Source of the DNA: Nocardia stercoris
GTDB lineage: Bacteria; Actinomycetota; Actinomycetes; Mycobacteriales; Mycobacteriaceae
Direction of reading: 5' to 3'
Assembly (NCBI RefSeq): GCF_003696265.1
Contig: NZ_RFFH01000022.1
Span: 35,957 to 99,956 of the forward strand
DNA: 64,000 nt
Shown: positions 1 through 9,000 of the stretch, one piece after another
Layout of the letters: every line of letters starts with the position of its first letter
Position numbering within the stretch: the first letter of the stretch is position 1
Position numbers and translations under genes: made by a program
Notes under the pieces: generated by a model
Databases searched by the model: none
Seen by the model: only the letters and a program-made list of their open reading frames with translations
What the model was told of the DNA's origin: nothing

Positions 1-132
1 CCGTCCGTGCGGAAGAACAGCGTGACGTTCCTGAGCATGGGCGATGTGACGGGGCTCAATCAGCCCACACCGCTGGCACTTCCGTACCTGCTGAAGAAGC
101 TGGAACCGGCACTGGCCAACGCGGCAGGGTAG
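1..132 (+). CDS. C-terminal end of an unidentified protein (partial)
   Basis: The first frame is open from the window edge and stops with TAG at 130-132, giving 43 residues that end in LLKKLEPALANAAG. The rest of the gene lies outside the window. The tail has a hydrophobic helix-like stretch and no motif I can assign, so no function is proposed. It runs in the same direction as the toxin-antitoxin pair 31 bases downstream but need not be co-transcribed with it. That it is coding at all rests on the open frame and sensible composition only. Confidence 0.5.
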   Translation, partial: PSVRKNSVTFLSMGDVTGLNQPTPLALPYLLKKLEPALANAAG

Positions 133-163
133 GACGACCGCCATTGTCTGACAAAGCCGTATC

Positions 164-490
164 ATGTCAGACATGGAGCACTCCGCGCCTGACGAGAAGA
201 TCTCTATCCGCGAGCTGCAACGTAATGCGGCCGACGTCTTCGACCGAGCCCGGCAGGGAAGCAGCTTCCTGGTGACCCGGCACGGCGAGCCGGTCGGCCG
301 CATCGTTCCGCCGGATCCGGCGGAGGAAGCCATCGCCCACGCCATCGCGGCCGGAGTGCTGGACCCCGCTGTGCTGGCCGACCTACCCTCGGCGGCTGAG
401 GCGGCGGACATGACGCCGGAGCCATCCGATCCCGGAACCCGCGCCGGGAGCGTGGAGATCGAATCGTTGCGCGACGAGGAGGCTCGGTGA
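164..490 (+). CDS. Phd/YefM-type antitoxin
   Basis: This 108-residue protein has the Phd/YefM-type N-terminal fold: a short strand and helix (KISIRELQRN, then the helix around residues 17-30), followed by the strand-turn-strand FLVTRHGEPVGRIVP. In this family that part binds DNA as a dimer and the flexible acidic C-terminus wraps and blocks the toxin. Here the C-terminal half is acidic and rich in Ala, Glu and Asp. The stop codon overlaps the GTG start of the PIN toxin downstream (GTGA, 487-490), the usual translational coupling of such pairs. Antitoxin plus complex is expected to autorepress the promoter in the short upstream gap; I did not find a clear operator. A second in-frame ATG at 173 is an alternative start. 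Confidence 0.85.
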   Translation: MSDMEHSAPDEKISIRELQRNAADVFDRARQGSSFLVTRHGEPVGRIVPPDPAEEAIAHAIAAGVLDPAVLADLPSAAEAADMTPEPSDPGTRAGSVEIESLRDEEAR

Positions 491-894
491 AGTTTCTTTA
501 CATGGATAGTTGCGCGGCCATCAAGCTGTTCAAGCAAGAGGTCGAATCCGAAGCGCTGCAGCAGTGGCTGGTCGATCAGGCGCCGAGTCGGCAGATCACC
601 TCACACCTGACCCGGACGGAATTGCGCCGCGGCCTGCACGCTGTCGGTGCTCGCCCGGAATCCATTACGCGGGCCGACCATTGGCTGCAGCGTTGCGCGC
701 ACGTCGCACTACCCGCTGCGGTGCTGGACAAGGCCGGCCAGCTCGCGCCGACCAGCCGATTGCGCTCGTTGGATGCGATCCATGTGGCTGCCGCTCTCGA
801 ATTGGGTGCTGCGCTGACGCATTTCGTCACCTATGACAAGCGCCTCGCGGCCGCGGCCGAGGACCACGGTTTGGTGGTAGCGGCACCGGAATAG
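487..894 (+). CDS. vapC: VapC-type PIN-domain ribonuclease toxin
   Basis: This 135-residue PIN-domain protein is about the usual VapC length. The N-terminus KFLYMDSCAAIKLF carries the first metal-binding Asp (D7). The conserved mid-protein Glu lies in LTRTELRRGL, and the C-terminal acidic pair is in SLDAIHVAAALE and VTYDKRLA. These acidic residues coordinate Mg/Mn in PIN nucleases, which typically cut tRNA or rRNA when the antitoxin is lost. It starts with GTG overlapping the antitoxin stop and is followed by a strong hairpin at 911-949. The target RNA cannot be read from the sequence. Confidence 0.88.
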   Translation: MKFLYMDSCAAIKLFKQEVESEALQQWLVDQAPSRQITSHLTRTELRRGLHAVGARPESITRADHWLQRCAHVALPAAVLDKAGQLAPTSRLRSLDAIHVAAALELGAALTHFVTYDKRLAAAAEDHGLVVAAPE

Positions 895-910
895 CGGGCC
901 GGTGCTCCTC

Positions 911-949
911 CGCGCGGCCTGGCGCCAAGGCCGATCACCAGGCCGCGCG
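911..949. terminator. Strong hairpin between convergent vapC and the siderophore operon
   Basis: CGCGCGGCCTGG at 911-922 pairs perfectly with CCAGGCCGCGCG at 938-949, a 12-bp stem with a 15-base loop. It sits exactly between the end of the toxin gene (plus) and the end of the NRPS operon (minus). A bidirectional terminator is likely, although no long T run follows on either side, as is common in actinobacteria. Confidence 0.7.
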
Positions 950-957
950 CGCGGTGG

Positions 958-3900
958 TCAGCGCTGTGCGGCCCAGGAGGCTTGCAGCGACGCCAGCATG
1001 TCGGCGTCCAGGCCGGATGCGGCCATCGGGGCCAGCTGCGGCTGGGGCTCCGGCTCGGGTGGCGACGATTCCGCCGCCGCGTCGACCGCCGCGGCCAGCT
1101 CCGCGATGCTGTAGTGCTCGAACACCAGCTGCGGGGTCAGCGGCAGCCCGGCTTCGGCTGCGCGCGTGGACCATTGGATGGCGATCACGCTGTCGCCGCC
1201 GAGGCCGAAGAAGGCGTCGTCGCGGGTCACGTCGGTGATGCCGAGCAGTTCCTCGAGCAGGGTCGCCAGCGCGCGTTCGGTGTCGGTGCGCGGCGGCTCA
1301 CCGCCGGGCTGCATCCAGCGGGACACCGGTTGTGCGGCGGTCCGCGCCACGGACCTGGTGGGGTCCCAGTTCGCCGGGAGGACGTCGAGGGCGCTCAGAC
1401 GCGCATCCGGGTCGGAGCCCATCGCCGTCACGACCCGCACCAGGACGTCGGCGAAGATCTCGCCGGTCGCGGCCTCGTACAGATCGGGGTTCACTACCAC
1501 GCGCAGCGCGACGTCGCCGCCGGCCCTGAGCGTGAAATCGAGGTGGAAGTCCATGAAGGACACCTCGTATTCGCGCGGCATCGGGGTGGCGGTCGTGCCG
1601 CCGTCCGCGGTGAGATCCAGTGGGACAGTGTCGGTCCGGACATGCATCATGACCTGGAACAGCGGGTTCCGGGCCAGCGAGCGCGCCGGGTTCAGGGCCT
1701 CGACGACCCGCTCGAACGGCACATCCTGGTGTGAGATCGCACCCAGCGCGGACTCCCGCACCCGGCTCAGCACCTCCCGGATCGTGGGGTCGCCGGACAG
1801 ATCGTTGCGCAGCACAACCACATTCGCGAACAAGCCGACGAGTTCCGCGGCGCCCTCACCGACCCGGTTGGCGACCGCGGCGCCGATCGGCACGTCGGCA
1901 CCCCCGCCCAGGCGGTTCAGCAGCACGGCCGAGACCGCCTGGCACAGCATGAAATCGGTGACCCCGTACTGCTCGGCGAGATCCTTCACGGCCCGCCAGG
2001 TGGCGGTCGGCACGGTCCGTGCCGTGCCGATACCGTTGCGGCCCAACACCGGGGGACGGGGACGATCGTGGGCGATGGCCAGTTCGTCGGGCAGGCCGGC
2101 CAGCGCTGTGCGCCAGTAGCCGAGTTGCGCGGTGCCGTACGGGCTCAGCTCGCCCCCGGCGCCGTGGTCGAACATCTCCCGCTGCCACACCGCGAAGTCG
2201 GCGAATTGGCGGTCGAGCGTGGGCCATTCGGGCGCGGCACCCCGGATCCGGGCCCGATAGGCGGTGATCAGGTCGGCGACCAGGATCTCCGAGGCCGACC
2301 GGTCGGCGATGATGTGGTGCATCAGCACCGACAGCACGTGGCAGCCGGGGGCCGTCGTGAACAGCCGGACCCGCACCAGCGGCTCGTCGGCCAGATCGAA
2401 GGCGTACCCGGCGATCTCGTCGAGTTCCCGGTCGAGGGCGGCCTGCGGATCGGCGTGCGCGGTCAGGTCGGTGACGGGTACCGGTACCGGGCCCGCCGGG
2501 TGGATCAGCTGATACGGATCGCCCTCGTGTTCGGGGAAGGTGGTGCGCAGCGATTCGTGTCGGCCGACCACGTCGGCGACGGCGGCCGTCACGGCGGCGA
2601 CGTCGAGCGGACCGTCGAACCGGACGGCGAACGGGACGTTCTCGCCTTCCATCGCGCCTTCCATCCGGCGCTGAATCCAGTAGGCCCGTTGCGAATACGA
2701 CAGCGGGAGGTGCCCGGTGCGCTCGCGCCGGGTGATCGGCGGCCGGGCGGCCCGCGCGGCTTCGGCGGTGGCCGCCGCGATCACGCCGCTGACGGAATCC
2801 GCCGCACCGGAGTCGGTTTCGGGCGCGAAAGCCTCGTCGAGGTCCAGGCCGAACTCCGCCCGGAACTTCGCGGCCAGATGCGCCGCCAGACCGCTCACCG
2901 TCGGGGTGTCGAACGGCACCCGGACGTCGATCTCGAGTCCGAACTCGGTGCGCACCAAGGTGATCAGCCGGGCCGCGAGCAGCGAATGACCGCCCAGTTC
3001 GAAGAACGAGTCGTCGGCGCCGATCCGCTCCCGCTCGAACAGGCCACGGTAGATCGCGGCGACCCGGGTCTCGACGGGAGTCGACGGTTCCCGGTAGGTG
3101 CGCGCCACCGCCGGCAGCGGTTCGGGCAGGGCCCGGCGATCCAGCTTGCCGTGCGCGGTCAGCGGGATCTCGTCGATGACCGCGAACGCCGACGGCACCA
3201 TATGCTCGGGCAGCGCGGCGCGCACCTGCGCGCGCACCTCCCGCAGGTCCAGTGGCGCCGTGCCCGCGGGGACCACGTAGGCGGCCAGGATCGGGCCCAG
3301 TGCCTCGTGCTCGGTCACCACGACCACACAGTGCGCGACACCCGGATGGGCCGCGACGGCGGTCTCGACCTCGCCGAGTTCGATGCGGAACCCGCGCACC
3401 TTCACCTGCTCGTCGGCGCGGCCCACGAACTCCAGCTCACCGGACTCGTTGCGGCGCACCAGGTCACCGGTCCGGTATATGCGCTGCGCGGTCCGGAACG
3501 GGTCGGCGACGAACCGTTGCGCGGTCGCGCCCGCCCGGTTCAGATAGCCGCGCGCGAGCTGATTGCCGCCCAGATAGAGCTCGCCCACCACACCGGCCGG
3601 CACCAGCCGCAGCGCGGAGTCCAGGACATAGGTGTACACATTGCGGTTCGGGGTGCCGATCGGCACCACCCGCGTGCCCTGCGGGCCGTCCACGCGCTGA
3701 TGGGTCGAGCAGACCACGGCCTCGGTCGGGCCGTAGTGGTTGCGCAGTTCGGCGTCGAACAGGGCGCCGAACCGGTCGGCCACGTCACCGGGCAGCGCCT
3801 CGCCGCCGACCGGAACATGGCGCAGCGCTTGCCATTCGATCATCTCCGGCAGCAGCAGGAAGGTGGCGAGCATCGACGGCACCATGTGCAGCGTGGTCAC

Positions 3901-6051
3901 GCCGTGCCGTGCGATGAGGTCGGTGACGTACGGAAGATCCTGGTACGCGTTGTGTTTCGGCACCACGATGCGGGCACCGGCCACGAGCGTGACGAAGATG
4001 TCCAGCATCGAGGCGTCGAAACTCACCGAGGACGACTGCAGCACACGGTCTTCGGGGCTCAGGCTCCATTCCGCGACGAAGCCGGTGACGTGCTCGGCGA
4101 TCGCGGCGTGCGGGACCGGTACGCCCTTCGGCTTGCCCGTCGACCCCGAGGTGTAGATGACATACGCCAGATTGCCCGGCCGCAACGGCTGGTTGCGGTC
4201 GGCGTCGACCGGGTCGGTGTCGGGGCCGCCCGCCGCATCCGCCTCGGCCGCGACGATGCCCGCGCGATCGAATTCCAGTGCGGGCCGGGCGTCGGCGAGC
4301 AGGTAGTCGATGCGGCCGGCCGGATAGGCGGGGTCGATCGGCAGGTAGGCGGCGCCCGCCTTCATGATCGCCAGGATGGCGACGACGAACTCGACCGAGG
4401 TCGTCATGCGCAGCGCGATCAGGTCCTCGGCTTCGACGCCGCGCTCGATCAGCCAGTGCGCCAACCGGTTCGCCCGCCGGTTCAGCTCGGCGTAGCTCAG
4501 CTCCGCGACCGCGCCCATGTCGTCGTCACCGGAGACCGCGATCGCCGCGGGGGTCTGCGCGACGCGGCGCTCCCACAGTTCGACCAGGGTGGCCGCCGGC
4601 TCCGCGATCAGCTCTCCGTGCGAGAGCTCCAGAATCGCGGCCCGGTCGGCGGCGGTGAGCATCGCGACGTCGCGCAGCGGGCGATCGGGTGCGGTGAGGA
4701 CCGTGTCCAGAAGCTGCAGATAGTGATCGAGCATCCGCGCCACCAGGGCGCCGTCGAGTTGCTCGGTGCGGTAGGTCAGCTGCAGTTCGGCGCCGCCGTC
4801 GCCGGCCACGACGACCATCAGCTCGAGCGGGTCGGTGGCCACTGCGGCGACCGGTTCCAGTTCGGTGGCGGTCACGCCGGGCAGGTCGAAGCCGTTGCCC
4901 GCGTTGCGCATCGCGAACGCGACCTGGGTGAGCCGTGCCAGTGCGTCGCGGCCCGCGACCCGATCGGGGCGCACGGCCCGGACCACCTGGTCCACCCCGA
5001 CGCCGATATACGCGAACGCGTCCGAGCAGCGGTCTCGGGTGGCGGTCAGCAGGTCGGTGAAGCTGCCGGTCGCGGGCAGGTCGGCCCGCACGAGCAGGGT
5101 GTTGCCGAAGTAGCCGATCAGCGGCTGCGCGCGCGGGTCGCGGCGGTCGGTGACCGGCACGGCGACCAGGAAGTCGGTGGCCGCGGTGTAGCGGTGCAGG
5201 GTCGCCTCGAAGGCGGCCAGCAGCACCATGAACGGGGTGGCGCCGTGGGCGCGGCCGACCGTGGCGACCCGGTCCAGCAATTCGGCCGGGACCGTGCGGG
5301 TGAAGCGGGCGGCGCCCCGCTCGGTGCCGGATCCCGCTCGGCCGCCGGGCAATTCGATCGGCTCGGGCAGCGGGGTGAGGGCCGCGCGCCAGTAGTCCAG
5401 GGCCACGTCGTCGGGGGTCGCGGTGTCGGCCACATCGATGTACTGGGCCTGCAGCGGTTCGGGTTCGGTGCCGCGGTAGGCGGCGCTGACGTCGGCGAAC
5501 AGGGCCGGCCAGGAGTCGTCGTCGACGGCGATGTGATGGATCACCAGGACCAGGACGTGCTCGGCGGGACCGGTGCGCAGCAACAGCGCGCGCAGCGGCA
5601 GTTCCGCGGTCAGGTCGAAGGGGCGGGCGGATTCGCGGCGGGCGAGCACCGCCACCCGCCGGGCCCGGTCCGGTTCCGGCAGATCGCTGAGATCATGGTC
5701 CTGCCAGCACAATTCGGCGTCGTCGCGGGCGATCTGGGCCGGGGCGCCGGAGTCGTCGACCAGGTAGGTGGTGCGCAGGACCTCGTGGCGGGCCTGCAGT
5801 GCGGCGAACGCGGACCGCAACCGGTCGCCGTCGAGCTCACCGTCGAGCCGGTAGGCCACGCTGACGTTCAGCGTGGTGTCCTCGGGATCCAGGGTCTGCA
5901 GGAACCACATCCGCTGCTGCGGCGCCGACAGCGGGCTGCGCACACCCGCCCGCCGCACCGCAGCGGCGACGGGCGCGGCGGCGGCCAGGTTGCCGCTGCG
6001 CAACCGCTGCTGGAGCAGGCGCTTGCGGCGTTCGTACATCTCATCCGACAC
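958..6051 (-). CDS. Nonribosomal peptide synthetase C-A-PCP-C-PCP, last siderophore module (MbtF/NbtE-like)
   Basis: 1697 residues. The first condensation domain spans about 37-480 with the active motif HHIAVDD near 172. An adenylation domain follows at about 480-1000 (YTSGSTGKPKG, NHYGPTE, RTGDL, KVRGFRIELGE), then a PCP with LGGHSLLAARL. A second condensation-like domain carries HHIIADR, and a terminal PCP carries LGGDSVIAIQW. By position this is the last module, adding the second lysine-type unit; in mycobactin-type lines the terminal C domain is linked to release as a cyclic hydroxylysine. The trailing PCP without its own A domain and the HHxxxDR variant (usually HHxxxDG) are unusual. The ATG overlaps the previous gene's stop by 11 bases. 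Substrate is inferred from context, not from a computed specificity code. Confidence 0.9.
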   Translation of the reverse strand: MSDEMYERRKRLLQQRLRSGNLAAAAPVAAAVRRAGVRSPLSAPQQRMWFLQTLDPEDTTLNVSVAYRLDGELDGDRLRSAFAALQARHEVLRTTYLVDDSGAPAQIARDDAELCWQDHDLSDLPEPDRARRVAVLARRESARPFDLTAELPLRALLLRTGPAEHVLVLVIHHIAVDDDSWPALFADVSAAYRGTEPEPLQAQYIDVADTATPDDVALDYWRAALTPLPEPIELPGGRAGSGTERGAARFTRTVPAELLDRVATVGRAHGATPFMVLLAAFEATLHRYTAATDFLVAVPVTDRRDPRAQPLIGYFGNTLLVRADLPATGSFTDLLTATRDRCSDAFAYIGVGVDQVVRAVRPDRVAGRDALARLTQVAFAMRNAGNGFDLPGVTATELEPVAAVATDPLELMVVVAGDGGAELQLTYRTEQLDGALVARMLDHYLQLLDTVLTAPDRPLRDVAMLTAADRAAILELSHGELIAEPAATLVELWERRVAQTPAAIAVSGDDDMGAVAELSYAELNRRANRLAHWLIERGVEAEDLIALRMTTSVEFVVAILAIMKAGAAYLPIDPAYPAGRIDYLLADARPALEFDRAGIVAAEADAAGGPDTDPVDADRNQPLRPGNLAYVIYTSGSTGKPKGVPVPHAAIAEHVTGFVAEWSLSPEDRVLQSSSVSFDASMLDIFVTLVAGARIVVPKHNAYQDLPYVTDLIARHGVTTLHMVPSMLATFLLLPEMIEWQALRHVPVGGEALPGDVADRFGALFDAELRNHYGPTEAVVCSTHQRVDGPQGTRVVPIGTPNRNVYTYVLDSALRLVPAGVVGELYLGGNQLARGYLNRAGATAQRFVADPFRTAQRIYRTGDLVRRNESGELEFVGRADEQVKVRGFRIELGEVETAVAAHPGVAHCVVVVTEHEALGPILAAYVVPAGTAPLDLREVRAQVRAALPEHMVPSAFAVIDEIPLTAHGKLDRRALPEPLPAVARTYREPSTPVETRVAAIYRGLFERERIGADDSFFELGGHSLLAARLITLVRTEFGLEIDVRVPFDTPTVSGLAAHLAAKFRAEFGLDLDEAFAPETDSGAADSVSGVIAAATAEAARAARPPITRRERTGHLPLSYSQRAYWIQRRMEGAMEGENVPFAVRFDGPLDVAAVTAAVADVVGRHESLRTTFPEHEGDPYQLIHPAGPVPVPVTDLTAHADPQAALDRELDEIAGYAFDLADEPLVRVRLFTTAPGCHVLSVLMHHIIADRSASEILVADLITAYRARIRGAAPEWPTLDRQFADFAVWQREMFDHGAGGELSPYGTAQLGYWRTALAGLPDELAIAHDRPRPPVLGRNGIGTARTVPTATWRAVKDLAEQYGVTDFMLCQAVSAVLLNRLGGGADVPIGAAVANRVGEGAAELVGLFANVVVLRNDLSGDPTIREVLSRVRESALGAISHQDVPFERVVEALNPARSLARNPLFQVMMHVRTDTVPLDLTADGGTTATPMPREYEVSFMDFHLDFTLRAGGDVALRVVVNPDLYEAATGEIFADVLVRVVTAMGSDPDARLSALDVLPANWDPTRSVARTAAQPVSRWMQPGGEPPRTDTERALATLLEELLGITDVTRDDAFFGLGGDSVIAIQWSTRAAEAGLPLTPQLVFEHYSIAELAAAVDAAAESSPPEPEPQPQLAPMAASGLDADMLASLQASWAAQR

Positions 6052-9000
6052 GGCAGTTCTCCGATTCGTTCGTTACGCAGCCACAGCAGGCCAGTGCCTG
6101 TGACCAGAGGGTGGCGATCCGCTCCACGTCCGCCCCGGTCAGCACCGCGCTGTTCCAGCGCAGGAGGGTGACCAGCTCGGAGCCGGTGGGACCGGCCTGC
6201 ACGCCGGTGATCACCTCGAGGGCGTGGTGCAGGGGGAAGTCCGGCTCCGGGGCGAGCGGAAGTTGTTCCAGCAGTGCGGGATCGGTGACCGGCGACCAGG
6301 GGGAGCGGGGAGCGGCCAGGTCGTAGCGGCCCAGATGGTCGAACAGCACCTGCGGAGTGGGGGCCGCCACCAGGTCGGGGCTCGGATCCAGATACCGCAG
6401 GACGCCGTAGTCGATGCCGTCGTTCGGCACCCCCGCGAGCTCCGCGGTGATCGCGGCGATCAAGGCCGCGACGCGGTGCGGATCCGCTTGGGCGGCAGCG
6501 AGATCGACACAGTGCGTGCCCGCGCCGAGCCGGGTGGGGTACAGGCTGTTGAACCAACCGACGGTCGCGGTGGTGTCGACTCCGAGTACGTCGTCCGCGC
6601 GGCCGTGGCCCTCTACGGTCAGCAGGGCACCGGCGCGGGGGTCGGTGCCACGTTCCCGATGCCAGGTGGCCAGGGTCACCGTCAGCGCGGCGAGCAGCCG
6701 GTCTCGCAGAACCGGTGCGGCCGAACCGGATTCGGCCTCGGCGAACCTTTTCCGCACCACGCGGACCCGCAGGTCGGCCATGCGGTCGGTGCCCGGGTCC
6801 GGCCGCCGGGACCCGACGACCGGATCGGGGCCGGTGACCCGGTGCGCCCAGTAGCCGAGCTGAGCACGGGCCTCGGCGCCACGCTCGCGCAGCTGCCGCG
6901 CCCACTGTCGGTAGCTAGTGGTCGGCGGCGGGCCGGAGGGCAGCTCGCGGCCGGCGGTCAGCCGTGCCCAGCCGTCGGCCAGATCGTCGCGAACAATGTG
7001 CCAGGACACCGGATCCACGGCCGCATGATGGATCGTGAGCAGGAGCAGATCGGGTTCGTCGGGGCGACGCAGCCAGACTGCGCGCACGATCTCGCCGGCG
7101 AGGATGTCGATCTCGTTCGCGGCGGTGCGGGCCTGATCGGCCAGCGTCGACGGTTCCCGGTCTGTCGCAACGGCGCGCGCGACGATCCCGGTGGTGCCGC
7201 TGCCGGTGTCGGGCAGACCGCTCTGTGCGATTGTGCGGCCGGACACGCCGATAATGCTGCCGCTCGGCGCAATTCGCTGTGCGTCTGCCGACGTGAAGTC
7301 CGAATCCGCCGCAACGGCGCGCGAGCCGGTCGTGAGCTCCGGGGCGCGGCCGAAGTCGCCGGTCGGGGAACTACCCGGCCGGTCGATCTCGGCGGAATCG
7401 GACTTCGTTGCGACAGCAGCCGATCGAGCCGATTCGGCCTCGGCCACCGTGAGCAGATCCGCCGCGCGGACGGTTCCCGGCTCCCGGGTGTGGAGCTCGT
7501 AGCCGCTGTCGTTCGCGGTCATCATGCAGCGCAGCATGTCGTGGCGGTCGAGCAGCCACTGCAGCAGGGTTTCCAGGCGCGGGCGGTCGATATCGGCGGG
7601 GAGTTCCAGCAGGGTGCTCAGTGAATAGCGTTGGTAGCGGCCGTATTCGGTCATCCAGGACTGGATCGGGACCGGGCCCACGGCACCGAAGCCGTCGTGC
7701 TCGTGCGCCTGGGTGGCGGTGGCCGCGTCGATGCGGGCGGCGAGGTCGGCGATAGTGGTGGCGGACAGCACCAATCGCGGGGTGGCGGTCAGGCCGTCGC
7801 GGCGCAGGCGGTTGACCAGGGCGATCGCCACGATGCTGTCGATGCCCAGCGCGGCCGGGTCGTCGTCGATGCCGGGGGCGGGGCCGCCGGACAGTTCGGC
7901 GATCGCCGCGCACACCGCGCGCTGGGTCGGGGTGACGGGGGCGGCACCGCCGTTGCCCGACATCGCCTGCGCGCCGAGTTGCTGCAGCCGCTTGGTGTCG
8001 AGCTTGCCGTGGGCGGTCACCGGCATCCGGTCGAGGACCACGACGCGCGCCGGAACCATATATGCGGGAAGGCGATCCGCGAGCCGGGCCCGCAGCGCGG
8101 CCGGGTCCGGGGCGGCACCGGCGGCGGCGGTCACGAACCCGGCCAGCGCCGGCGCCCCGCCGCGGCGGACCACGACGACCGCGGCGGCCGCGACGCCGGG
8201 GAGGTCGCGCAGCGCGGTGTCGATCTCGCCGAGCTCGACCCGGTAGCCGCGGATCTTGAGCTGGTCGTCGCGGCGGCCGAGATACGCGAGCGAGCCCGAG
8301 GGCAGCCGCCGCACCAGATCGCCGGTGCGATAGGCCCGCTGACCCGGCCGGACCGGGTCGGCGACGAACCGCTCGGCGGTCAGCGCGGGACGGCCGAGAT
8401 AACCGCGGGTGAGCTGTGCGCCGGACAGATACAGTTCGCCGACCACCCCGTCGGGCACCGGCCGCAGCCGCGAGTCGAGGACATAGGCCGCGGTGCCCAC
8501 GGTGGGCGCGCCGATCGCGGGTTCGGCGTCCGGGTCGGCGATCTCGGCCACGACCGCCTCCACGGTCGTCTCGGTCGGTCCGTAGCAGTTCTGCACATAT
8601 GTGCCGGGCAGCGCGCACAGCTGCCGCCACAGGGTCGGGCTCACCGCCTCCCCGCCCATCGCCAGCACCGACAGCGGGGTACGGCCGTCGGTGATCAGCC
8701 CGGCGTCGGCGAGCCGGCCCAGCATCGACGGGGTGACATCGAGCATGTCGATCCCGTGGGCCGCGATACCCGCCACGATCCGTTCGGCGTCGCGAGTGTC
8801 GTCGGCGTCGAACAGGTGGATCGCGTGACCGTCGAGCAGGCCGATCATCGGCTGCCACGACGCGTCGAAACTCAGCGACCATACGTGCGCGATCCGCAGC
8901 GGGCGGCCCAGCCGCGCGGCCGTGGGCCGGTAGACGCGGTCGCGGTGGTCGGCGAAGTAGGCGGCCAGGGCGGCGTGTGTGCCGACGACGCCCTTCGGCT

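Noticed and set aside
2068..6171. Very long plus-strand open frame opposite an NRPS gene (also 7631-11812 and 20314-23367).
   Set aside because: Composition is His/Gln/Arg/Gly-rich without motifs, and the minus strand has full NRPS/PKS domains. In very GC-rich DNA the antisense frame stays open by codon bias.
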